Source: UBA3775 sp964584255 (GTDB taxonomy: Bacteria > Bacillota > Clostridia > Lachnospirales > Lachnospiraceae). Taken from it: a stretch of DNA of 43,422 nt. This document shows, piece after piece, positions 23,674 to 31,536 of the stretch. The notes beneath the pieces are model-generated. The model had not been told where the DNA came from. It saw only the letters and a program-made list of their open reading frames with translations, and did not search any database. Positions within the stretch are counted from its first letter, which is position 1, and each line of letters begins with the position of its first letter. A program made the translations under genes and the position numbers. Location: positions 1-43,422 of the forward strand of contig CAZOZM010000015.1 of the NCBI GenBank assembly GCA_964584255.1, in the 5' to 3' direction.

Positions 23674-25344
23674 TTAGTCACCTACCTTTGTAATAAGATC
23701 ATCCATGGATCCTCCCGGTGGTACCATTGGAAGAACAAATTCATCCTTGCCGATCATGCATTCAACTACAACCGGACCGTTTGTCGCAAAAGCCTTATCA
23801 AAAGCTTCTCTGAGTTCAGCCTCAGTTGTTGCTCTGTATCCGTCAGCACCAAATGCCTGTGCAAGTTTAACAAAGTCTGTCTGTCTGTTGCTGATATCGG
23901 TATTTGAATAACGCTGTCCGAAGAATAACGTCTGCCACTGTCTTACCATACCGAGAACCGTATTGTTCAGAAGGAGAACAACAAGCGGAACATTGTTTGT
24001 AACCGCTGTTGCAAGTTCTGTAAGGCACATGCCGAAACCACCGTCACCCGTAACAAGTACCGAACGCTCTTTTGTGCCCATTGCAGCACCGATTGCCGCT
24101 CCAAGACCAAATCCCATTGTTCCGAGACCACCGCTTGATATGAATTTTCTGCTCTGCTTAAGGTTAAGATACTGAGCAGCCCACATCTGGTTCTGTCCTA
24201 CATCAGTAGCTACTGCCGTCTCCGGTTTGATATATTCATTAAGAATTCTTATTGCATTCTTTGGAGTCATTCCCTCTGTTACGGGATCTCTTCTTGCTTC
24301 CTCTTCACGGAGAGCCCTGACTTCAGCCATCCACTCAGGATGCTCTGCCTTGGAAACTCCATCAAGAAGCTTTGCTACAACTTCCTTAACATCACCATTA
24401 ATTCCGACATCCACTCTTACGTTCTTTTCAATTTCAGCCGCATCAATGTCAATATGTATGATTTTTGCTTCAGGAACAAATCTGCTTGTTTTTCCGGTAG
24501 CTCTGTCACTGAAACGGGCACCTACCGTAATTACACAGTCAGAATGATGCATTGATATTGAAGAAGCATAATGACCGTGCATACCAACCATTCCGAGGAA
24601 TCTTTCATTTTCTGTCGGAATTGCCGAAATACCCATCATAGAGCATCCGATTGCCGCATCAATTTTATCCGCAAGTTTTTCTGTTTCTTCTGAAACATTT
24701 CCCGTTATTGCGCCGCCTCCGACAAAAATAAAAGGCTTTTTGGCTGCATTTATAATTTCAATTGCCTTTTCAATTGCTGCGTCGTCAGCCGGCTTAACAG
24801 GCTCCTTCTCAACAACTGCCACAGGCTCATAATCATATACTGCTGTCTGAACATCCTTAGGAATATCAACAAGTACAGGTCCCGGTCTTCCGGACTTTGC
24901 AAGTTTAAATGCCTCTCTGACCGTATCCGCAAGATCTTCGATTCTCTTTACGAAGAAATTGTGCTTTGTGATCGGCATCGTGACACCTGTTATATCTACT
25001 TCCTGGAAACTGTCTTTACCAATCTGAGGGTTTGCGACGTTTCCGGTTATTGCCACAAGAGGGATTGAATCAAGGTAAGCGGTAGCTATTCCTGTTACAA
25101 GGTTGGTAGCTCCGGGACCTGATGTCGCAATAACAACGCCGACTTTTCCTGTAGCTCTGGCATAGCCGTCTGCTGCATGAGAAGCTCCCTGCTCGTGGGC
25201 AGTTAAAATGTGGGTAAGTTCATCCTGATGCTGATAAATCGCGTCATAGATGTTGATTACCTGGCCGCCGGGATAACCGAATGCAACTTCAGTTCCCTGC
25301 TCGATCAAAGTTCTTACTAGAATCTCTGCACCACTGATTTTCAT
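23674..25344 (-). CDS. ilvB: Acetolactate synthase large (catalytic) subunit
   Basis: ThDP-dependent enzyme condensing two pyruvates (or pyruvate and 2-oxobutyrate), the first common step of branched-chain amino acid synthesis. The 556 residues include the FGYPGGQVINIYDAI opening, catalytic Glu51 in TAHEQGASHAADGYAR, the FAD/beta domain, and the ThDP motif from GDGGFG (433-438) to NN (460-461). The ATG at 25342-25344 has GGAGG 7 bases upstream, which removes a 49-residue upstream extension with no similarity to the family. A promoter lies at 25500-25528, leaving a ~150-base leader without an evident T-box or branched-chain-rich leader peptide. First gene of ilvB-ilvN-ilvC. Confidence 0.97.
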   Translation of the reverse strand: MKISGAEILVRTLIEQGTEVAFGYPGGQVINIYDAIYQHQDELTHILTAHEQGASHAADGYARATGKVGVVIATSGPGATNLVTGIATAYLDSIPLVAITGNVANPQIGKDSFQEVDITGVTMPITKHNFFVKRIEDLADTVREAFKLAKSGRPGPVLVDIPKDVQTAVYDYEPVAVVEKEPVKPADDAAIEKAIEIINAAKKPFIFVGGGAITGNVSEETEKLADKIDAAIGCSMMGISAIPTENERFLGMVGMHGHYASSISMHHSDCVITVGARFSDRATGKTSRFVPEAKIIHIDIDAAEIEKNVRVDVGINGDVKEVVAKLLDGVSKAEHPEWMAEVRALREEEARRDPVTEGMTPKNAIRILNEYIKPETAVATDVGQNQMWAAQYLNLKQSRKFISSGGLGTMGFGLGAAIGAAMGTKERSVLVTGDGGFGMCLTELATAVTNNVPLVVLLLNNTVLGMVRQWQTLFFGQRYSNTDISNRQTDFVKLAQAFGADGYRATTEAELREAFDKAFATNGPVVVECMIGKDEFVLPMVPPGGSMDDLITKVGD

Positions 25345-25499
25345 AATATACCTCCAAAATAAAGCATTTGTTTCCGGATATATTTTTAAAATTCCGTCTC
25401 GTGCCGCTTTTTGCACGAAAAAAACTGCGATATGAATAATTATGCATCTTTTCTTAAAATTCCGCATTTTACATTGCATATAAATCCGCAATTTTACAT

Positions 25500-25528
25500 A
25501 TCATACCATTTTTTTATTTCTATTTCAA
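25500..25528 (-). promoter_or_regulatory. Promoter of the ilvBNC operon
   Basis: TTGAAA (25523-25528), 17 bases, TATGAT (25500-25505) on the minus strand. The following leader holds a weak TCGTGC/GCACGA hairpin near 25396-25420, without a T-run. Confidence 0.65.
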
Positions 25529-25557
25529 CCCTTTAATCACATACCGACAGCTTAAAA

Positions 25558-25620
25558 TAATAAAAGGTTCCTGCCATACGTTCCTTTTATATTTTTCGGG
25601 AACATATCGAGCAGGAACCT
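25558..25620 (-). terminator. Terminator of the nifS-nifU-MATE-kinase operon
   Basis: AGGTTCCTGC/GCAGGAACCT arms (25565-25574 with 25611-25620) and an inner GTTCC/GGAAC stem, then a T-rich tail on the minus strand. Confidence 0.85.
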
Positions 25621-25637
25621 GCATTTTTTAAGTAAAT

Positions 25638-26264
25638 TTATACTAGTTTTTTTACTTTAAGATATTCAATTATCATATCAACCGCTCCGTCAACACCGAG
25701 CTTTGAAACATTGATGCAAAGGTCATAATTTGAGGCTTCTCCCCACGTTCCTTCGCCATAGTAGTTGTAGTATGAACGTCTTGAACGATCCATTCTTTTA
25801 ATTTTTGTTTCAGCTTCCTTGGTTTTAAGTCCGTCTCTTTCAGCCACATGCTGAATACGGTCGCTGTCGTTTGCCGTTATAAATACGGAAACCAGATCTT
25901 TGCGGTTTTTAAGAATCTGATCCGCCCTTCTTCCTACGATTACGCAGGAACCTTTTTCCGAGAGTTCCTTTATCGTCTGGAACTGAATTTTCTGAATTGC
26001 AAGATCCATCGGCTGTGAACCGTTAAATCCCGACTGAAGCATCAGTGATTCCGGATTCATAAAAATCGAGAACAGAAATGAGCTTGAAACCTTCTCATCA
26101 AAATTAGTGAGATATTCACTTGTAAACCCGCTCTTTTTAACCTGTTCCTGAATTATTTCTTTATCATAGAAAGGAATCGAAAGCTTCTCGCTGAGTTTTC
26201 TTCCAACCTCTGCTCCCCTGCTTCCAAACATTCTTCCAATAGTGATTATGTATGTTTTCTCCAT
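25638..26264 (-). CDS. Cytidylate kinase-like protein
   Basis: The 208-residue protein begins TYIITIGRMFGSRGAEVGRKLSEKL, a glycine-rich phosphate loop like that of the cytidylate kinase-like (AAK6) family, followed by PFYDKEIIQE and VIVGRRADQIL. It is not the housekeeping Cmk, which has a classic GxxGxGKS loop; here the loop is altered. The natural substrate is unknown. The ATG at 26262-26264 has GGGGG 7 bases upstream. It lies 42 bases after the MATE gene and is followed by a strong terminator, so it is the last gene of that operon. Confidence 0.82.
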   Translation of the reverse strand: MEKTYIITIGRMFGSRGAEVGRKLSEKLSIPFYDKEIIQEQVKKSGFTSEYLTNFDEKVSSSFLFSIFMNPESLMLQSGFNGSQPMDLAIQKIQFQTIKELSEKGSCVIVGRRADQILKNRKDLVSVFITANDSDRIQHVAERDGLKTKEAETKIKRMDRSRRSYYNYYGEGTWGEASNYDLCINVSKLGVDGAVDMIIEYLKVKKLV

Positions 26265-26306
26265 AAGCACACCCCCTTCTTTCTCATGCCCTTATTTTAC
26301 AATTTT

Positions 26307-27683
26307 TTAAACATCCTGTCCACCCGGATTTCTATAAAATTTTAATATAAATGGCATTACCGTAAAGAAGGATAACACATCCGCAAGCGGCTGTGCCAGC
26401 TGAACTCCGAGCTCATGAATACATGGCTCAAGTATGAGAAGCAACGGTATAAAATAAAGTCCGCTTCTCAACATTGAAGAGAAGGTTGCGAGCCATCTTT
26501 TGCCCGTACTCTGAAAGGTCATGTTTGCAATTACATTAAGCGGTTGGAATACGAGTGCCATGCATGCCATTCTGAGTGCCGGCGTACCAAAACTGATTAC
26601 TTCCTCATCATCCCTGAACATTCCGATAAGACCTTCTGAGAATATCAGTCCGAGTGCGGCAAAGATAACCAATACAATTTCCGTTACAACCAAAGTAAAT
26701 TTCATTGCTTCCTTCACTCTGTCATACCTTTTTGCACCATAGTTGTAACCGCATACCGGCTGAAATCCCTGTCCGAGGCCGAGGCCTACCGCAAACATAA
26801 AGAAACTTAAACGGTTTACTATACTCATTGCAGCAATTGCCGCATCCGTATAATTTCCGGCCGCCCTGTTTAAGAGCATTGTCGAAACGCTTGCAAGACC
26901 CTGTCTTACCGCGCTCGGAAATCCGGTCGTTATTATCTCGACTAAAACATCCGCCTTCAGACTTACTCTTTTTATGGAAAGTTTTATCTGAGAGTTTCCG
27001 GATAAAAACATTGTCAGCAGTATCACAAAACTTATAAACTGCGAAACAGCAGTTGCAAGTCCCGCACCCGCTATTCCCATATCGAATTTATATATCAAAA
27101 CCGGGTCGCCGATCATATTCAGAACACCACCGGTAACCAGTCCTATCATCGCAAGCGATGCTTTTCCTTCGAACCTGAGGATGTTGTTCAGAACAAAGCT
27201 TCCCATTATAAAAGGAGCTGCAAGCGAAATATAAAACATGTACTCTCCGGCATACGGTTTTATTGTTTCCGTTGTGCCGAGAAGATTAAGTATTCCATCT
27301 CTAAAGACCAATGAGATGATCGTTATAAACATTCCCAATCCCAAAGTAACAAACAGACTTGTGGAACCATACACATGTGCTTCTTCATCGCGTTTTGCAC
27401 CAAGTTTTCGCGAAATGATGCTGCCGGCTCCCTGACCAAACATAAATGCCAGCGCCTGCATGAGTGCCATAAATCCAAATACGACACCCACAGCACCGCT
27501 GGCACTGGTTCCGAGTTTACCTACGAAATAAGTATCCGCCATATTGTAAATATTGGTTACAAGCATACTTATTGTCGTAGGGATTCCCAAAGAGACTATA
27601 AGTTTCTTAACGCTCTCTCCGGTCATCCTGTCAAATTGTGTTTCTGCTGTTACTTCAGTTTTCTTTACCGATTTATTCAGCAT
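26307..27683 (-). CDS. MATE-family efflux transporter
   Basis: Multidrug/toxin extrusion antiporter with about 12 membrane helices in two similar halves. Family signs are LIVSLGIPTTISMLVTNIYNMADTYFVGKLG at the start, the GQGAGSIISRKLGA segment, and GLGQGFQPVCGYNYGAKRY at the start of the second half. The 458-residue protein starts at the ATG at 27681-27683 behind GGTGG, overlapping the end of nifU by 11 bases. It is thus tied to the iron-sulfur operon, although a functional link is not obvious. Confidence 0.93.
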   Translation of the reverse strand: MLNKSVKKTEVTAETQFDRMTGESVKKLIVSLGIPTTISMLVTNIYNMADTYFVGKLGTSASGAVGVVFGFMALMQALAFMFGQGAGSIISRKLGAKRDEEAHVYGSTSLFVTLGLGMFITIISLVFRDGILNLLGTTETIKPYAGEYMFYISLAAPFIMGSFVLNNILRFEGKASLAMIGLVTGGVLNMIGDPVLIYKFDMGIAGAGLATAVSQFISFVILLTMFLSGNSQIKLSIKRVSLKADVLVEIITTGFPSAVRQGLASVSTMLLNRAAGNYTDAAIAAMSIVNRLSFFMFAVGLGLGQGFQPVCGYNYGAKRYDRVKEAMKFTLVVTEIVLVIFAALGLIFSEGLIGMFRDDEEVISFGTPALRMACMALVFQPLNVIANMTFQSTGKRWLATFSSMLRSGLYFIPLLLILEPCIHELGVQLAQPLADVLSFFTVMPFILKFYRNPGGQDV

Positions 27684-28113
27684 CAAGATCCACCTTTTCT
27701 TCTTCCTCAGTATTTTCAGGCTTTTCAAGCCCCTCAATGACTATGCCTTTCTTCTCCGCATAATCCCATAAAGCTGCATGAACAGCCTCTTCCGCAAGTA
27801 CCGAACAATGAACCTTAACCGGTGGAAGTCCGTCAAGTGCCTCCATTACAGCTTTATTTGTAAGCTTCATTGCTTCTTCTATTGTTTTGCCCTTTATCAT
27901 TTCCGTTGCCATGCTGCTTGTTGCCACTGCAGCACCACATCCGAAAGTTTTAAACTTGCAATCCCTTATCACGCCGTCATCATCAATATCAAGGTAAACC
28001 CTCATGATGTCTCCGCACTTTGCATTACCTACGGTACCTACACCGCTGGCATTTTCAATTTCTCCGACATTTCTTGGATTTGTATAATGGTCAATTACTT
28101 TTTCGCTGTACAT
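27673..28113 (-). CDS. nifU: Iron-sulfur cluster scaffold protein NifU/IscU type
   Basis: Scaffold on which Fe-S clusters are built with sulfur from the cysteine desulfurase upstream. The three cluster cysteines are present: Cys33 in GNAKCGD, Cys59 in TFGCGAAVA and Cys103 in KVHCSVLAEEA. The 147-residue length from the ATG at 28111-28113 (behind AAGGAAAGG) covers the IscU-type domain plus an acidic tail (EEEEKVDLDAE) that overlaps the MATE start. It has neither the ferredoxin nor the Nfu domain of true nitrogenase NifU, so a housekeeping role is expected. Confidence 0.95.
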   Translation of the reverse strand: MYSEKVIDHYTNPRNVGEIENASGVGTVGNAKCGDIMRVYLDIDDDGVIRDCKFKTFGCGAAVATSSMATEMIKGKTIEEAMKLTNKAVMEALDGLPPVKVHCSVLAEEAVHAALWDYAEKKGIVIEGLEKPENTEEEEKVDLDAE

Positions 28114-28149
28114 AATTTTTCCTTTCCTTACCAATCAAAAGCTTTCTTT

Positions 28150-29334
28150 TCAGACTTTGGCATTCTTAATAAAATCCTCATAAAGAGGTGACATGCTTCT
28201 AAGTCTCTCAACAACCGCTTTTACGCTTTCAATTGTATAATCTATGTCCTCTTTGGTAATTTCCTCTGAAAGAGTAAGTCTCAGGGAACCGTGTGCTATT
28301 TCGTGAGGAAGACCTATTGCCAAAAGCACATGTGAAGGGTCCAGTGAAGCAGAGGTACATGCCGAACCGCTCGAACCGCATATTCCTTTATTGTCAAGCA
28401 AAAGTAAGAGTGACTCTCCTTCAATAAATTCAAAACAGAAATTTGCATTGTTTGGAAGTCTCTTTACTCTGTCACCGTTTACTCTTGAATATGGTATTTC
28501 GGAAGTTATACGGTTTATAAGATAATCCCTTAATTCCTCCATTTCCTTACCATGAGCCTTCATGTACTCAGATGTGATAACAGCCGCTTTTGCCATGCTG
28601 ACGATTCCCGGTACATTAGTGGTGCCGGCTCTCTTTCCTCTTTCCTGAGCGCCACCGTGGATAAAGGCTTTATTTTTAAGTCCCCTGCGCATATACATAA
28701 ATCCAACGCCTTTTAATCCGCCGACTTTATGACCGCTTGCGCTGAGAAGATCGATATTCATCTCATTTACATCGATAGGAATGTGGCAGAATGCCTGTAC
28801 GGCATCAGTATGGAACAGAACTCCGTGTTTATGTGCCACTGCTCCGAGTTCCGCAATCGGTTCTATTGTTCCGATTTCATTGTTTGCCGTCATAATTGAC
28901 ACAAGTATTGTATTTTCCTTAATAGCTGCCTCAAGAGCTTCCGGACTTACAAGACCATTTTCATCAACATCAAGATAAGTTACTTCAAATCCGTTTTTCT
29001 CAAGCCATTCACATGTATGAAGAATCGCATGATGTTCTATCTTGGATGTTATGATATGATTACCTTTTGATTTGTATGCTTCTGCGGTGGTTTTAAGCGC
29101 CCAGTTATCTGACTCACTTCCTCCCCCCGTAAAATAAATTTCGTTAGGCTTTGCACCAATTATTGATGCGAGAGTCTCCCTGGCTTCGTCTACTGCCTTT
29201 GCCGCCTTTCCCGCAAAAGAATAAATGCTGGACGGATTTCCGTAAAACTCAGTCAGATACGGCTTTACTGCCTCCACAACTTCAGGATAAACCTTTGTGG
29301 TTGCTGCATTGTCAAGATATATCAGCTTGTCCAT
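28150..29334 (-). CDS. nifS: Cysteine desulfurase NifS/IscS type
   Basis: PLP enzyme that takes sulfur from cysteine for Fe-S clusters and thio-modified tRNA. The 394 residues start with YLDNAATTKVYPEV and include His101 (KIEHHAIL), PLP lysine Lys203 in SASGHKVGG, RAGTTNVPG, and the persulfide Cys326 in GSSGSACTSASLDPSHVL. The loop around the cysteine is extended as in IscS/NifS (group I). It begins an operon with nifU 36 bases downstream and has a near-perfect promoter at 29388-29415. Confidence 0.96.
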   Translation of the reverse strand: MDKLIYLDNAATTKVYPEVVEAVKPYLTEFYGNPSSIYSFAGKAAKAVDEARETLASIIGAKPNEIYFTGGGSESDNWALKTTAEAYKSKGNHIITSKIEHHAILHTCEWLEKNGFEVTYLDVDENGLVSPEALEAAIKENTILVSIMTANNEIGTIEPIAELGAVAHKHGVLFHTDAVQAFCHIPIDVNEMNIDLLSASGHKVGGLKGVGFMYMRRGLKNKAFIHGGAQERGKRAGTTNVPGIVSMAKAAVITSEYMKAHGKEMEELRDYLINRITSEIPYSRVNGDRVKRLPNNANFCFEFIEGESLLLLLDNKGICGSSGSACTSASLDPSHVLLAIGLPHEIAHGSLRLTLSEEITKEDIDYTIESVKAVVERLRSMSPLYEDFIKNAKV

Positions 29335-29387
29335 GATTATCGCCTTTCTTAATAATTCCTAGTAACTTGCTATGTTTTCCATGAGTA

Positions 29388-29415
29388 ATTATAGCATTAC
29401 TTTTCCCATTGTCAA
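29388..29415 (-). promoter_or_regulatory. Promoter of the nifS operon
   Basis: TTGACA (29410-29415), 16 bases, TATAAT (29388-29393): both boxes perfect. The ~50-base leader shows no clear Rrf2/IscR-type box to my eye. Confidence 0.82.
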
Positions 29416-29561
29416 CAGATTTTATAAATTTACGGCATATTCAAATTCAAACTCACACTAATTTCCCAATGATTTTTGTGAACAGGCGGTAAGCCCGCAC
29501 TGTATCATGCCAAAAAACCCCTGATTAAAGTATGGGATGCCCGATATTTACATGATTGCAC

Positions 29562-29598
29562 AAAAAAAAACACCTTTGTTTGATAACAAAGGTGTTTT
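29562..29598 (-). terminator. Terminator after tRNA-Leu(AAG)
   Basis: 11-bp perfect arms (29570-29580 with 29585-29595), followed by a long T-run on the minus strand (29562-29569). Confidence 0.92.
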
Positions 29599-29601
29599 GC
29601 A

Positions 29602-29684
29602 TGCGGACTACGGGACTTGAACCCGAACGCCCCAGGGGCACATGATCCTTAGTCATGCCTGTCTGCCAATTCCAGCAAGTCCGC
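29602..29684 (-). tRNA. tRNA-Leu, anticodon AAG
   Basis: 83 bases with acceptor arms GCGGACT/AGTCCGC, discriminator A, a long variable arm (GCCC/GGGC) as expected of leucine tRNA, and T-loop TTCAAGT. The anticodon stem CATGA/TCATG holds the loop CTAAGGA, so the anticodon is AAG (29648-29650), reading CUU. CCA is not encoded. The outermost T-stem pair (49-65) is a T-T mismatch. A34 implies inosine modification. It has its own promoter and terminator. Confidence 0.94.
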
Positions 29685-29721
29685 ATTCGATTTTCATCGC
29701 TGTGTTTCTCACACAAGCGAT

Positions 29722-29750
29722 ATGATACCACTATGGATTTTAAATGTCAA
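29722..29750 (-). promoter_or_regulatory. Promoter of tRNA-Leu(AAG)
   Basis: TTGACA (29745-29750), 17 bases, TATCAT (29722-29727) on the minus strand, about 38 bases before the tRNA 5' end. Confidence 0.8.
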
Positions 29751-29771
29751 CACTTTTTTTTAAATTTTTTT

Positions 29772-31160
29772 CTATTCTGTCGGAGTCTCCTCAGGCTCCC
29801 ATTTCAGGAAGCCTGTAATATCTCCATATATAACTTTTACCCATCCGTCATTGTAGCGGAAAATCACATGCAGCTGTTCTCCTGCCGGCACTGTAACCGC
29901 TGTCTCTGCATTCTCCGCTTTGTCCGGATATATCACAGACTCTTTGTCAGGCTGTATCCATTCATCCACCTCAGTTCCTTCCGAACCGTCCGGCGTGATT
30001 TCAGGGGAAGGAGTTATTTCTTCTTCCGGCGTCGGTGATGGTGAAGGAGTTGCCTCAGGGGAAGGCGTTTCCGTTTCAGAATCTTCCGGAATCTTTTCAT
30101 TTTCATCTCCGGGCTCTTCTGCATCATTTTTATCATCGTAAAAATATGCAACATTCATGTCAACATATTCTCCTATACCGTCTACCCTTCCTTTGTCGGT
30201 ATACTGCCACATACTGTACCTTCCGGTATAGTCAGTCTCTTTTACCCAATGTGCGAGCCATACCTCACTGTATCCAAAACGTCCGACATCCCATCTGTCA
30301 TATAATTCGCATTTACTGCTGTAAAGAGAAGGCGTATATCCTTTACCTTCAACATATTTCAAAAAAGCTTCCGCATTTTTATTAAGCTGTGCGTTCGATA
30401 CTCCTTCAAGTCTGTTTCTGTCAAATTCCTCCAAATCAAAAGCAACAGGATAGGTAATATTATACCCTTTTATTCTTTCACACACCCACGCTGCCTCTTC
30501 CAGGGCTTCTGCCTCATTTCGCGCCATGGAATAAAAGTAAATGCCCACTTCTACTCCGTTTTCAAGTGCTCCCTTGACATTTCTTTCAAAATAAGTATCT
30601 TCATATATCTTTCCAACCGTATTTCCCCTAAAACCGACACGAAGCATGACAAAGTCAATGCCGGCAGCTTTAACCTTGCCCCAGTCAATCACTCCCTGCC
30701 ATTGCGAAACATCTATTCCGGCTTTCGTATATACGGCCTCTTTGTGGTCCGGTTCAGGCAGTGTTGAACCTGCAACAAAATCAACCACGGGTGCCGTATC
30801 GCTTTTTTTATCATCCGAAACAACCGGCTGTCTTTTTCCGTCTTCCTCATTGTCAAAATCAGCCACTTCAACCTCCGGTATAACAATTTCATCATTTGTT
30901 ATGCCTGCTGTATCAGATATCAGTGTTTCAAATTCTCCTTCACTTATAACCACAGCCGGAACATCCGACTCAATAAAACTTTCCTTTTCCTCTGTCACAC
31001 CTTCAGTAACAGATACATTCGCCTCCGGCATCTCATATGCGGTCATTTCCTTACCCGTATTCTGAGCCGCTTTTTTGTCTCCGGCATTTATTGAACACCC
31101 GAGTCCCAAAACTCCCGTCAAAAGCGTAAATATAACTAAAGCCGCCTGAAATCTTTTCAT
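29772..31160 (-). CDS. GH25 lysozyme-type lipoprotein with C-terminal SH3-like domain
   Basis: Predicted surface muramidase of 462 residues. The signal MKRFQAALVIFTLLTGVLGLGC gives a lipid-modified Cys22, then an acidic, low-complexity linker (about 30-142). The GH25 domain (about 146-342) has GIDVSQWQGVIDW with Asp150, FDLEEF with the catalytic acid at about 244, and YVDMNVAY with Asp334. A Pro/Glu/Ser/Thr linker (about 345-400) leads to a small SH3-like beta domain (VTVPAGEQLHVIFRYNDGWVKV). The ATG at 31158-31160 has GGGAGG just upstream; an in-frame upstream ATG at 31253 is not supported. It acts outside the membrane, probably in cell-wall remodelling, and lies between two tRNA-Leu genes. 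Confidence 0.92.
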   Translation of the reverse strand: MKRFQAALVIFTLLTGVLGLGCSINAGDKKAAQNTGKEMTAYEMPEANVSVTEGVTEEKESFIESDVPAVVISEGEFETLISDTAGITNDEIVIPEVEVADFDNEEDGKRQPVVSDDKKSDTAPVVDFVAGSTLPEPDHKEAVYTKAGIDVSQWQGVIDWGKVKAAGIDFVMLRVGFRGNTVGKIYEDTYFERNVKGALENGVEVGIYFYSMARNEAEALEEAAWVCERIKGYNITYPVAFDLEEFDRNRLEGVSNAQLNKNAEAFLKYVEGKGYTPSLYSSKCELYDRWDVGRFGYSEVWLAHWVKETDYTGRYSMWQYTDKGRVDGIGEYVDMNVAYFYDDKNDAEEPGDENEKIPEDSETETPSPEATPSPSPTPEEEITPSPEITPDGSEGTEVDEWIQPDKESVIYPDKAENAETAVTVPAGEQLHVIFRYNDGWVKVIYGDITGFLKWEPEETPTE

Positions 31161-31213
31161 GCTTCCTCCCTTTATCACAATCCCCTCACGGGATTTATAG
31201 TCAATTATAGCTT

Positions 31214-31292
31214 CTACAATTGTAGCAAAATTTGAATTCTGAGTAAATAACATTTTATGGTTATCATGCGGTCCGGAATTACTACATGTAGT
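31214..31292. repeat. Two related 12-bp palindromes upstream of the GH25 gene
   Basis: CTACAATTGTAG (31214-31225) and ACTACATGTAGT (31281-31292) are perfect palindromes sharing CTACA/TGTAG half-sites, with centres 67 bases apart. The first ends next to a TATAAT-like box (minus strand, about 31205-31210) that could be the GH25 -10 element. The second is nested in a TCCGG/CCGGA inverted repeat. They look like a pair of operators; no regulator gene is adjacent. Confidence 0.45.
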
Positions 31293-31354
31293 TTTTCCCG
31301 GATATAGCCGATACTGATTTCATGTTTCAGCTGACATCAGAACTGTCGGAACGA

Positions 31355-31405
31355 CTCAAAACAAAAAGACCTGCAAATGACTTTTCAGTCCTTTTGCAGG
31401 TCTTT
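31355..31405 (-). terminator. Terminator after tRNA-Leu(CAG)
   Basis: 13-bp perfect arms (31365-31377 with 31393-31405), then TTTGTTTTG-like tail on the minus strand. Confidence 0.9.
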
Positions 31406-31414
31406 ATCAGTTTA

Positions 31415-31497
31415 TGCAGTTGATGGGACTTGAACCCACACCCAAGTACATGGACATGAACCTGAATCATGCGCGTATGCCATTCCGCCACAACTGC
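31415..31497 (-). tRNA. tRNA-Leu, anticodon CAG
   Basis: 83 bases with acceptor arms GCAGTTG/CAACTGC, discriminator A, D-stem GCG/CGC, a long variable arm, and T-loop TTCAAGT. The anticodon stem CATGA/TCATG holds the loop TTCAGGT, so the anticodon is CAG (31462-31464), reading CUG. CCA is not encoded. Its promoter overlaps the 3' end of the upstream protein gene. Confidence 0.95.
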
Positions 31498-31507
31498 AAG
31501 CTCTAGT

Positions 31508-31536
31508 ATTTTATCAGATAAAAAATGCAGTGTCAA
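31508..31536 (-). promoter_or_regulatory. Promoter of tRNA-Leu(CAG)
   Basis: TTGACA (31531-31536), 17 bases, TAAAAT (31508-31513) on the minus strand. The TGA stop codon of the upstream gene (31533-31535) lies inside the -35 box. Confidence 0.8.

Noticed and set aside
25345..25637. Attenuator or leader peptide ahead of ilvB
   Set aside because: A short frame starting near 25445 is not rich in Leu/Ile/Val, and the only hairpin lacks a T-run. No T-box sequence was found.
25638..26264. Housekeeping cytidylate kinase (cmk)
   Set aside because: The phosphate loop GRMFGSRGAEVGR differs from the classic GxxGxGKS loop and the neighbours are not those of cmk; assigned only to the cytidylate kinase-like family.
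27673..29334. Nitrogen fixation cluster because of nifS and nifU names
   Set aside because: The NifU protein has only the IscU-type domain and no nitrogenase genes are nearby; this is general iron-sulfur assembly.
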